From Platycnemis pennipes (taxonomy: Eukaryota > Arthropoda > Insecta > Odonata > Platycnemididae), in the NCBI GenBank assembly GCA_933228895.1, contig OW121849.1:122392849-122456848 (forward strand): 64,000 bases of DNA, read 5' to 3'. The translations under genes were made by a program, and so were the position numbers. Of this stretch, positions 1-11,329 are shown piece by piece. Within the stretch, counting starts at the first letter, position 1. Each line of letters opens with the position of its first letter. Under the pieces are notes generated by a model. That model was given only the letters and a program-made list of their open reading frames with translations. It was not told the origin of the DNA and searched no databases.

Positions 1-593
1 GCAATGTGTTCATGGAAGGTTATGAAAAATTTATTTTGTTCTTTTGGCTTGAATTGCATGATATTGTAAAGGATCACTTGATTAAAATCTCTATCATCTC
101 AAATACGTATATAACCTTAAATAACAGATGGATGGAAGTGTGTACTCCTTAAAGAATCAAAATAATGCCAAATTATTTCAATTAAATCTGATAATGCTCA
201 TTAGTATGCCTTAAATCCATCTGCAAATAAAAATTCTGGTTCAACCCTTTTGCCGTGACATGCGGGGATGCCCATGCATGCATTTACAGCCTAGAAGTGT
301 GACACACGGGGATATACAATGGGCCTACAAAAAACTTCTCTCTTGAGCATGATATTGGGGAAAGTTTATAAATTTTTAAAATTTTTGTAGCGAATTCTCC
401 CAAATAATTGACACTTCTAGGGTTGATTTACGAGGGTTGATAGTATGAATAGGGATGGGATGAGAAATGTTTGCTCTATGTAGAGGGTAGGGAGGTTAGA
501 AAAAATGTATAAAAAGAGCTGAAGGGAGGTTTGGTCCTAATTTGCCTGTGAGAAGTTAATAAAGGTTATTCAATCGAAAGAATGGCTTTAGGG
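1..593. other. AT-rich sequence, nothing recognised
   Basis: No coding signal or clear repeat was seen between the window edge and the first hAT element. Confidence 0.5.
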
Positions 594-1083
594 CAGGAAT
601 GGTGAACCTTTCGGTGATTTAGTGCCAAATTTTATGAATTAAGAGCAAGAATAAGTATAAAGAATTAAGAATACTCTCTCGACTCATGAGCCAACCAACT
701 AGTGAGATAGAAATATCAATTGTTGTCTTCTGAAGAAGCACAGTATTTTACCATAATGAAAGAAAAATCATGTATTTTTAATGGTATCCACAATCATTCA
801 TTTTGAAAATTGAATTTTTATATTAGAGTACCTATATACCTAAATAATAGATAATGAGATGAATGAAATATCAGATGAAATTTCTAAAAGATGGTCGACA
901 TCACTAAATATGGCACTCCTCTTTGTTTCCCATTTGCAGCTCACATTAGAAAAATTTCATTGTTTTGACTCTTCAATCAACCCTTCCCATGGAATTTCCC
1001 TGAGCACCATCCCAGCTCCATGTACTAAAATAATTGCTACACATGCCACTTTGGGCACTCGTGCTATAGGTTCACCATCCCTG
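594..1083. mobile_element. hAT-type non-autonomous element
   Basis: Inverted ends CAGGAATGGTGAACCT and CAGGGATGGTGAACCT (second read on the other strand) bound 490 bp. The 8-bp flanks CTTTAGGG and CTCTAGGA agree at five or six positions and carry the TAG centre common in hAT target sites. No transposase ORF. Confidence 0.7.
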
Positions 1084-2350
1084 CTCTAGGATTCTTATAA
1101 GTGGACAGGATGAGGGTCAGCATATAAGCAGATGTAGCTTTGGTAATGAACAGCCAAATAGAGGTACGCAATATATAGCAGGTGTAGGATAAAGGATAAT
1201 TAGGATAATTCTACTGGTGGAAGTTAGGACAGATAAAAATATGTATTTATTGTATAATATGTTCAAATAAAGGAAATAAGAAGTTTATGCTGTGTACTTA
1301 CAGCTAAAAACATGTCAGAATACATAAAAGTCAAAGAATACATATATTTACTTGTATAGGGTGAGTTGGAAATGGTGGCCAATGATGCAGAGATGGAAAC
1401 AACACAGGAGGGTAGGAGTTGCAAAAGATAAATGACAGTGGCAGAAAAAAGTTCAGGATTGTGTGAGAAACAGTCTGGCAATGAAAATTTGTGGTCAAAA
1501 GACCACTAGAGATTTTAGATTCAGTTATAAAGTACGTACCATACCTACATATGAGGAAAAATAGAATGATATGAACACATTACGTTAGGTATTCTTAATG
1601 GTTTGACAAAGATTGGCAAAGAATGTTATTACTTTATAATTATTCCTGCATATGAATTGAGGCTATAAACAAACATTTAGTAAGGATGATTACGGCACAT
1701 ACAACCACACAGCCATTAGCCCAGCCCAGCAGATGGCCATATCAGGAACTTTCTTGTATCACTGTATCAGGGATAGAAGGCACCAGGATGAAAAGCGCAA
1801 GAGAGAGAGCAGTTCAACCCAGAGACATGGAGAGTGAACTTCTGTCACGCAAACAGCATCCATCCATAATATAACTGTACAAATATCATCAATGTAAATG
1901 TCCATGGTTCCTAATAAACAGTTATTAATAGAGAGCATGCATTCTAATTATCTCCTTCAGAGGTAACCCCTTCGGTAGTGATCCCAATGTGATTTGAACA
2001 CATACCCTTCTGATTAGCCCCTTGAGAGGTAACCACTTCAATCATGTAGTGCATGCAAAAGTAATTAAGACAATTTTTATTGCAGGAACAAAAAAGACAA
2101 AGAAGCTAACATAAAAAATAATTTGGAAGGAAGATGGAGTCTGAAGACTTTGAATACTGAGTTGTGAGTGTTTACATATTTTCAGCATCTTAGTTGAAAC
2201 CTCAACTAAGACAGAAAAATCAGTCACCCTGAGAATGGCATGTTGAGGTTTGTCCACATAGTCCACATATGGATCTGTATGTCTGGTACCTATAATGATT
2301 GTAGTATATTGAGCACCTCTCATGAGAGGTTGTACGAGACCCACCACATA
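1084..2350. other. AT-rich sequence, nothing recognised
   Basis: Short open frames only, with no splice pairs or family motifs. Confidence 0.5.
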
Positions 2351-2502
2351 TTAACACACTCGCTGCTAAGCTGAAATCATGTACTGACCCCATAACTGAA
2401 ATCGTTTTTTCACATTTTTTGAGACCCCCGATTGGCAGGTGCCGCTCCTTATGTACAGACACTAGACCCACAAATGGGCAGGCATAGCACCAAATGGGTT
2501 AA
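2351..2502. mobile_element. piggyBac-like short element
   Basis: TTAA at both ends, with inverted ends TTAACACACTCGCTGCTAAG and TTAACCCATTTGGTGCTATG (about 16 of 22 matching). About 150 bp, no ORF. TTAA is the piggyBac target. Confidence 0.45.
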
Positions 2503-2657
2503 CAGCCCCCCTCATATTTTCTGTCTCTCTTCCCTGATTTTCCGCACTATTGATGCAAATAAAATAATTTTTGATGTATTTGATGTCCAAATTGCAGTTG
2601 TTTAGCTATTTTGAATTTTGATAAATCTACATCAACGCTTTTAATGCATAAAATAAA

Positions 2658-2800
2658 TTAACCCTGGTTCTACAAATGCATCAATTATCTACAAATTTCA
2701 CAGAAATTCCCGCCTATTGTGTCGGAGGGAGAAGTTTTTTGAAGGTCCAACCCCTGCAAGTATGTACGGGCATCCCTGCATGTTGCAGAAAGAGGGTTAA
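2658..2800. mobile_element. piggyBac-like short element
   Basis: TTAA at both ends. Inverted ends are TTAACCCTGGTTCTACAAAT and TTAACCCTCTTTCTGCAACA. 143 bp, no ORF, and 155 bp away from the previous element. Confidence 0.5.
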
Positions 2801-4960
2801 CGCAATTGCAGCAGTACATACCCAAGAATTAATATGGACCATTCAATGCAGTGTGCTAATACTTGTAAAGGCCATTTTTGTACATGTTGAGGAATATGGT
2901 CCTGCACCTATTGGCGAATGGCGCAATTACACTCACGAGGTACCTACGGGATTCGGAACCCGACGTTGTTATGCGCTTCACGTACTTCGAAGGATACTGC
3001 AATAATACAGCAATATTCAATAAGTTAGCAGCAGGTAAGCAGGTATTCCCCGGGAAGAGTTTCCACGGTAAGAGAGGAACTGATACTATGTATAATCATC
3101 ATAAATATTCCGTGAAATTTTCTCTCATTAGTTCTTGCATAAGTTTTTATTCGTGGAAGCCGTGGCCATTGGCGGCATTTGCGGCCATTGGCCATGGCGA
3201 CTACTGTGGCCATTTTCGCCACTTAGGATGTGGATAATTGGGTATAGGCAGGAATATATATCGTTACAGAGGAAAAACGTTGAAGAGGGAAATCGGCAAC
3301 GGTGCCAACCTAATCTCCGAAAAAAGGTGCAAAGTATTTCATATATTAACGTCTTATGCGACGGACAGTGTAGTGAACTAAAGGTCCTCCCCAAGCAGTA
3401 CTAAAGTGAGGAATTGTATGCCACTGAAAAATCTCTGCAAATTGAGGTATTCGGAGCCAGACCTTCTGAATGGGAGGCCATTCTATTCACTTCAACAAAC
3501 CGGATTGTTCCGCGATGACAACATTAGAGAGCAGCACATCTTGCATTCTTGTTTGTGTGAAATGTAGATAAATTTGATATCTCTGTTCTAAAAATGAAAG
3601 CTTAACAATGAAAGCTCTTACCTTCAGTAAAAAAAGATTCTGTAGACGTTGTCTTCTGACGATGGCTTGTCCTGCATTTTGACCTCATTTTCGTCAAATC
3701 TTCGAAAGCGCCGCATATCCACGGACCGTAGCTTCCTCACAACTTGTGGGCACGAATACTCATTCTCAATACTTCATAGATGGCAGTGATGATTTTCGAT
3801 CAAGCGAATGGCAGAGTTTTGCCACACAAGCAATTTAAATGGCGCAACGACGAGTATTCGTTTTCCGACTTATTGGGCTGCGCCGCAAGTCCACTACGAT
3901 TCCACAGATTGAGTCAACGTCAGAGGAACCAATTCTGGCTTGTGATACGCTTTTCATGCCAGCTTTATAACTTTCTTGAGGGCACTGAGTTGCACATTTT
4001 GCCTTTTCTACGCAGTTTGATGGAGTCACTTTGCCACAGGAAAACTAATTACGCCAGCGTCCGCCTCGTTTGTGACATGTAAGCGATATTTCATGGCACA
4101 ATTACCCTTTCCCAACAAACCCTCGCTTTGCTTCCTCTTTGCAACACAATTCCTTTGGAGAAAATTTCTAGATGTATTTCAAAATTGAGAGGTAGTTAGA
4201 CGCCGTGTAAAGCGAGGTATTTCACGAGTAAATAGAAAATGGTAAATTGAATGTTGTATACAGGAGATTTAAGTTATTTGATCGTCGATATTCTCTCTTA
4301 TTGATGGGAAAAATTGCGAAAACTCATAATAGCAAGAACCGGGACGGGTTACCAAATAATCTACTTCACCATTATCGATAGAATGGTGGTTCAGGGCACA
4401 TTGGAACTTCTGGACTAGTATTTGTGTTCTTCGTTTCACTTAATTCATCGAATTGAACTCACTCACATATTCAGAATTCTAATGTACCCTAAGTAAAATT
4501 TATTTCGGCTACGTTATCACCAGGTCTTAAACATATTTCGCTAAACCTCGATCACTACAGAATCAAATTTTTGGCTGATATGTTCCAATTAGCATTTTTG
4601 GATAAAGAAATGACCCAATAAAGTTATGATTATGAAATCTATGCCTGCAAACACTGTTTCTAGTCGAGAAAACAATGAATCCCACTACCTTAAAAATTTA
4701 ACTCCAAATAAATGTGAAAAACCTCATTTTAGATAGTCATTAATTAAAGTAAATGTATTGCACAGTAAATTTCAACCCAAAATTCTTCAGTAAGACTCCA
4801 TTAGTTGTTTATTGTGCATTAGATCTGATAGCCAGTAGTTTAAACCATCATTCATGGAATAATTACTATTTCAGAGAGATTTTCTCCAGTCAGAATCAAG
4901 TTTCTGCCGATAAATAGTGAATAAAATCAGCAATAAACTACGGGAATTTTAATGTAATTT
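2801..4960. other. non-coding sequence downstream of the heparanase-like gene
   Basis: Contains a slightly GC-richer part at 3640-4140 with short open frames on both strands. None shows a known motif. Confidence 0.45.
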
Positions 4961-4966
4961 TTTATT
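4961..4966 (-). terminator. candidate polyadenylation signal
   Basis: An AATAAA on the minus strand lies about 495 nt after the heparanase-like stop codon. AT-rich sequence makes chance occurrences common, so this is only a candidate for the 3' end. Confidence 0.3.
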
Positions 4967-5460
4967 TTAATAAAAAACAACAATGATACAGTAAAATTCA
5001 TGCAGAAATTCACTCTATAACCTTATATCATCTCACTATTCTCAGTTCACCTGAAGATAGAAACGCAATGAAATTTTTATGGCTTAGTCCATGAGCAAAA
5101 ACCATACAGAAAACGCATGGGCATATAACAAACACATTTCAGAAGGTGATTTAAATTTTCAAAGCCATTTCTTTAACACTTGCCTATGAGCATAAGGAGC
5201 TTTTATGAGATGTTGCGGCCTCAGGTACGACCAAGCACCGACCCCTTTATCTATGACACAAATGGAGTGGACACAAAACACTTTGAAGGGCGCCACGGGG
5301 TTTGAATTAAAATGTTCACATTATAAAAATATTCAATTTCTTCCGTGCCCCTATCTTTCGGATAATATTCATATCTGAATAACGCATGATAACAAGTTTA
5401 TGTATAACAATAAGCAACGCAACAGAAGGATCGTAAAATATTTGCCTACTCCCACTGGTA

Positions 5461-8400
5461 TCACGTATCAATGGTCAAGCCCATCATTGAACGGAAGAAA
5501 TTAATAAGTTCTGTCATGTTATTCATCACATAAGACATGAAAGAATTGGCCACGTCAATCGCTGCTTGTGGACCCTCGGAGGTGGAGCTTTCGCTAGTCT
5601 TTTCAGTTCCCTCCTGATTCTCTCTCTTGTCACTCTTCTCTTTCAAGGGTATCTTCTGCACTCTGCTCTCGCCCATGCGCATTTTGTCAATCATTGAATT
5701 CCCTCTTCGAGCACTTTCTTCGTTCACGCCCTTTTTCGTGACGGTGAGCAGTCCCGTGCCTCCGAGGGATTCGCCGTTTTCCTTCTCCTCGTCCTTCACT
5801 GCCACCAGATAGACATTATTTCCACCATCATTGCGCATAGTGTCATATTTCATGATCTTGTTCGAGAGCATCCCTTTCTCTCTGCGGATCAGGTCCAGAT
5901 CGTAACTTACTGGACGGGCAGCTATGTCCCATTCCAACTGATTCCCATTTCCGGTGTCCCTCTCCTTCAAACCGATCGCCCACCTCTTCCTCCTCCTCCT
6001 CAAATTCTTCTTCTTTGAAGCTTTCGAGTCGGCCTCCTTCGATTTTTCCGCACTTTCCTTTGAAGTACTCTCTTCACTTGCGGTCTTGCCAGCCTTGTTC
6101 CCTCCGAGCTCTCCTTCTTTGCCTTTCGTACTTCCTTTGTCGCTAGATCTCTCTCGTCCGGCCGTTTCTTCACGGGCCCCGCAATGACTAGAGGTGGCGT
6201 GCTCCTGCGAATCATGCAGCATTTCTTCCAGCTTATACAGTTCGCCCTGGGCGTACAGATGATTGATCACTCCGTAAGGTCCAATGGGGTACAGTCCTCT
6301 CCTTGCCGTGTCGATCGCGAAGTAGGAAGTGTCCATCATGGACCCGAGCTCAGGTTCGGGATCTAGGTTTCCAACCCCCTCTTTTCTTGGGTGATCGTGA
6401 ACCGTCCGAATTTCCGTGTACTCATCGGAACCATCCGAGGGATAGTACATGAACTCGTTATCTACAGGCCATTCTTCATTGTTGGACGAGTCCCAGGGAT
6501 GGTCTCGCTTGGCCCTGAATTTCGTTTTCCGAAGGAGGTCCTGTGATTTAACTAACTGCCTCCGTTTCCTTAAAACCTCCTCCAACTTGTGTACCATCCC
6601 GTGGTACTGTTCTCTTGAAGAACCACTGTGTGTTATTCCAAGGATATCTCTCTTTATCCTGTTCTTGACGTTCAAAATCTCTGACTTCTTCTTTCCCGTT
6701 CCAAAATTCTTCTCTAAACGCGTCTTAGCCATTGCTGCTAACAGCTTCCTCTTTTCGGTCTCAAACCTTTTCTCCTGTTTTCCCGAATCTGTGCTGCGAC
6801 GCCTTCTGATTTGATCCCTTTCAATCTTCATCCCTTCTCTCAAGTGACTGATTCTAGCTTTCATGTCCTGCCAAAATTGGAGGAATGGAGAGGCTACGTT
6901 ATCCGACAGCTGTTTCATGATCTCGGAAGCTCTATCTTCCACGCCGCCGTCGTCCTTATCCCCGACGTCCCTTGCCGGTCTCTGGATTTTGCTGGCCAAA
7001 GCTTCAAGGGCCTTCCTTCTGCCCTCAGCCGCTGCATTCGCCAGCATCCGTAACCTCGCGATTTCCATCTCCCTCCTCTGCTGCCGCTCCTGTTCTCGAG
7101 CTGCCAGAGTAGCGGCGGAAGCTCTCTGACCAAGGGGCAACAATGGCCTTTTCCTGGGGAGGGCCGCTGAGAGGTTCATGGGGGAAACGCTACCTACAGG
7201 CGGATCAGAAGGCGTGTTTTCTTTTGTATCCACTGAGAGCCCAGGGTGTATGGAGGGGTTTGTCGGTTTTTCTTGAGTTGCAGGCGAGTCGATCTTCGAT
7301 GGGATATATGGAGTCTTCGGTTTATCTGGCGTTTCTTGATCTTTCGGAACATCTTCATCGACGATTTGCTCCTTAGTGTCTGGAGTGGGAACAGTCTCGG
7401 GTGGTGAAACTACCCCTGGACTTGGAAGTTCTTTTCTGTTTAAGGCTGACATTCTTGGTCTTGCGGGTCTCGTCGGCATTGTTGGTCTCGTGGGAGCCAC
7501 GGGCAGTGATGGCATTGTAGGCACTTCCGGTGTGGTTTCCTGGGAGGGCTCCATATTTTGTTTTGGTACCGAAGGTGTAGCAGACATTCTTGGTCTTGCA
7601 GGTATCCTCGGCAGTGTCGGTCTCGTGGGAGCCACGGGCAGTGATGGCACTGTAGGCACTTCCGGTATGGTTTCCTGGGAGGGCTCCAGATTTTGTTTTG
7701 GTACCGAAGGTGCAGCAAACATTCTTAGTCTTGCAGGTCTCGTCGGCAGTGTCGGTCTCGTGGGAGCCACGGGCAGTGATGGCACTGTAGGCACTTCCGG
7801 TATGGTTTCCTGGGAGGGCTCCAGATTTTGTTTTGGTACCGAAGGTGCAGCAAACATTCTTAGTCTTGCAGGTCTCGTCGGCAGTGTCGGTCTCGTGGGA
7901 GCCACGGGCAGTGATGGCACTGTAGGCACTTCCGGTATGGTTTCCTGGGAGGGCTCCAGATTTTGTTTTGGTACCGAAGGTGCAGCAAACATTCTTGGTC
8001 TCGCAGGCCAGAGTGCCGGAATCAGTCGCTTGGGAGTCGCAGGCGATGGTGGTGATGTGGGAGTGTTCATTATGTCTGCCAATGTTAGTGACGAATCTGC
8101 AGGTGCTTCAGTGTTCATGGATCTTGATTTAGGTAGTCTCATTGGGAATGATGGAATCCTGGGCCGTGCCGGTCTTGAAGGCAATGAAGAGTTATTTTCA
8201 TTTTCAGTACTCAGAGGCTTCTGTCGGCGCCATGGGAACTCCCTACGAGTTCCAATGATATCAAGAGAGCCACCTGCTTTGTCTTCCACACGGTCATTTG
8301 GCCCAATTATTAAACGGTTTTCGACGTCCACAATACCTACCGGTGTAACACCGTCCTGGATTGAGAAAGAAATGGCTGGTGTCGGGATAGTATCTATCAC

Positions 8401-11329
8401 CGCCGTCGTGCTGCTTGAAGTATCGTTATCCTGTGCACTCTGAAGTTGTTGGGATCTGGGGTCCAGATTGTATACCACGCGATCACCTAGATTCAGTCGC
8501 CTAGCGATATCTGAAGGCGTTTTAATTTCCGTAGAGGCTCTGGCTAACCTACTGATTACATCTTCATCACTTCCGTGCAAAACTTGCTTTATACTTTCAA
8601 AAATGCTATAGTTATCGTCTATAATATCAGAGCCATAAGATGTATTCGGATCGTCATCACTTTTGAGCACATTCCTGCTCGTGGTCGATGGAAAATCGTT
8701 TTCTCGTTGCTTGAGCTTCGAGGAGTTATTGGTGGAATCGTTCATATCGGAGTTCTTCAATGCTCCTGCGGAAGGTGGAGATTTTTCGGATTCATCTGTC
8801 TGAGTGGAGATAGAATCTGTGCTTCTTACGTCTTCGCTTCCGTCAGTGCCCTTCTCAACTGTGTTTGCACTTCCGACATCACCGTTAGACTTTATTTGCC
8901 CACCAGTTTCCGATAATTGGTCTACCGTAACGCTTACTACTTGGGGAGCATTAGCCTCGGTGGGACCTCTGTTTCCATTGGCAACACCTTCTATCGTGTC
9001 CAAAACATTGGCCATTGTAGTGCTGCTAATATTCCCCTCAATTTCAGCTTCTCTTTTTCTTCTCTTGGAAATTTGTTGCACCATTTCTTTCACCGGAAGA
9101 ATCAACAATGGCTCAGTAGTAGGGTTCCATGTCGTCATCTCCGTCAAATTATCGTCGTAGGCATGGTCTTGCTCAGTTTCCACCCTAGACTGAAATTCAG
9201 ACTCAAATTGTTTTGTTTCCTGCTTTTCATCGTCAGCATCTTCCTTGAACAGTTTTTCATAGTTAATTGAATCGGCTGAACCACCCGCGCCAGAGAGGAT
9301 TTTTTCATCAACATTCATAAACTGAGCAGGAAAAGTTTGGTAGTCGTTGCTAACGGCTCCGTCATTAAATTTTTCGGTTTCATCATACCTAGCTCCCATT
9401 TTAGTTCTATTATCCTCTTCCTGATTTGTGTACAACTCTTCATTTTGATGGTTTTGTTCTTTTTGGATTTCTCCAATTTCGATTTCTCCTCCACTCACGG
9501 AATCAGAGAATGCTTCTTCCTCTATTATAGGATCAAAAATTTCCTTGGAAGCTTTATCGTAATTTTGGTAGTCGTTACTAACGGATCCGTCATTAAATTT
9601 TTCGTTTTCATCATACCTAGCTCCCTCCTCTCCCATTTTAGTTCTATTATCTTCTTCCTGATATGTGTACAACTCTTCATTTTGCTGGTTTTGTTCTTCT
9701 TGGATTTCTCCAATTTCGATTTCTCCTCCACTCACGGAATCAGAGAATGCTTCTTTCTCTATTATAGGATCAAAAATTTCCTTGGAAGCTTTATCATAGT
9801 TTCTATTCTCGTCGTTTTTGTAGGGATCATTTATAACTTCTGATGGATCAACATACGTTTCTCCTGAGATGACCAGGCTCTCCTTCATATCCTTTTCCTC
9901 CTTGCTCAAACAGTTCAATGCCTGAGGTATCGGGGTCTCAGCTGTATTTCCCCCGACATCGCCGCCGCCTGACAATATGCCATCGTTTTCGTCTGCACCC
10001 GCGATTCCCTCCATTTCAAAACCTTCGTCTACCATCCCGTAATTCTCTCCGGCCTCCTCAAACAGGCCCGGTGAACTGCCATCCTCTGTTAACGGCTCAC
10101 CTACCAGCACGGCAGCATCGCCTTCGTCCTTGGCCACCACTGGTTCAAGTAATTCTGCTTCGAACAGTTCCCGAGTTGGCTCTCCATTGTCACCTCCATT
10201 CATTCCGCTCTGGAAAGGCGTGGCGAGTTCTGCAATAGTTTCTGGGTAAATTCCAGCTTCGCCAGAGTGTCCGCCGTAGGAGTGAGTTCCGTAATACTTG
10301 GATCCATCCACTTCCATTGATTCCGTTCTACCCTCGGATGAAATGGCGTATATTCCCTCTCCTTCCTCCCCCTCCAGTACTACGTCGCCATCGTCTTCAG
10401 TCAAGTCGTCTTCCACATAGTCGTATTCATAATCAGACCCCCCGTAGTCATCGTAGTCTTCCTTGTCCTGGGGTATTTTTTCCTCGCTCAGATAGGCGAT
10501 TCCCTTTTCGTAAGCGTCACCGGATTGCGTGTCTTCAGCTTCCTCCACCACGTCGAAGGAAACTACCTTGGGTAGATTCATTATTTTAGTCCTCTGGTTC
10601 CTCAACCTTGACTTGAGTTTCAATAGGTCCGATTCAGCGCTACCTATTGCAAACTTAGCTCGACGTCCGAGAAGACTCCTAAGGTCTAGGTTCTGACCAT
10701 CCTTCCCACCTAAGAGCCCAGGAATCCCGAGTCTTTTTAGTAATCCCGGTCGAGAAAGACGAAGTCTAGGGGTTGTAACTTCGAGAGGCGTTATCGGGAG
10801 GGTAAGGTGGGGAATTTCTCTTCGCTTTCGGTAAATAACAGAGCATTGGTGCGCCTCATACGGGTCTTTGATGTCTTCCCTCATGGTGATCCCACTTCCC
10901 GTTTTTCCCGAGCTGCTCTTCCAATTCTTCTTGGGTGTTTTATGGGACTGATCTGTGTGCATTGAACTTATTCTGTTCGTTTTCCCCCCAGGTATGGAAT
11001 TTCTTCGTTCACTTTTGGTCTCACCCTCAAAGCACGGCTTTACTCCTGTACTTGGAGGTAAAACCCAAAATGCGACTGATTTCGCTGGTAGTACCAGCAA
11101 AATTCCTTGCTGATCTCCAACTGATTTTCCGGTATCTCCTTTATTTGCAATACTTCGTTTAGGACGGCTTCCTTTGAATGCTGTCTTGCTCCTTACAGTG
11201 TTGGCTGAGTCTGCCATTTTACTTCCTTTTTTTGCCTTGTCAAGCGTTATTTGTATTTCATTAGGGACTAGATACGGCAGTTCTCCATTCTCCTCCATCT
11301 CAAGTAGTTTTCCATTCAGGAGCGTTCCA
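5461..11329 (-). CDS. Hpse: heparanase-like gene, exon 8 (beta-sandwich end plus about 1,850-residue tail)
   Basis: The acceptor is TATACTTTTCAG|T. The first residues (GTLLNGKLLEM, NGELPYLVP, then GILLVLPAKSVAFWVLP and GVKPC to residue 643) complete the heparanase sandwich. They are interrupted by about 50 lysine-rich residues with an RPKR site. The same frame stays open to residue 2499. The tail holds a basic Leu/Gly-rich segment, a Tyr/Asp-rich acidic cluster around the sequence DYGGSDYEYDYVEDD, two 76-residue acidic repeats (about 1052-1209), four 45-residue Pro-rich repeats (about 1644-1840), and Lys/Arg-rich segments. Convertase-like sites include SKRRKR (about 1301), RRRR (about 2054), RIKR, RAKR and RRRRKR (about 2324). 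No membrane segment is visible and Cys is very rare. The tail looks largely disordered; its role is unknown. Confidence 0.85.

Noticed and set aside
3780..4082. 100-codon plus-strand frame
   Set aside because: No family motif, no splice partners, and a frame on the opposite strand overlaps it; likely chance.
7376..8443. 355-codon plus-strand frame of Gly/Val/Ser-rich repeats
   Set aside because: It is the complement of the Pro-rich minisatellite in exon 8. The 135-bp period keeps both strands open, and there is no independent support.
9337..9843. 168-codon plus-strand frame with two hydrophobic repeats
   Set aside because: Complement of the 76-residue acidic repeats; apparent membrane segments come from antisense Glu/Lys codons.
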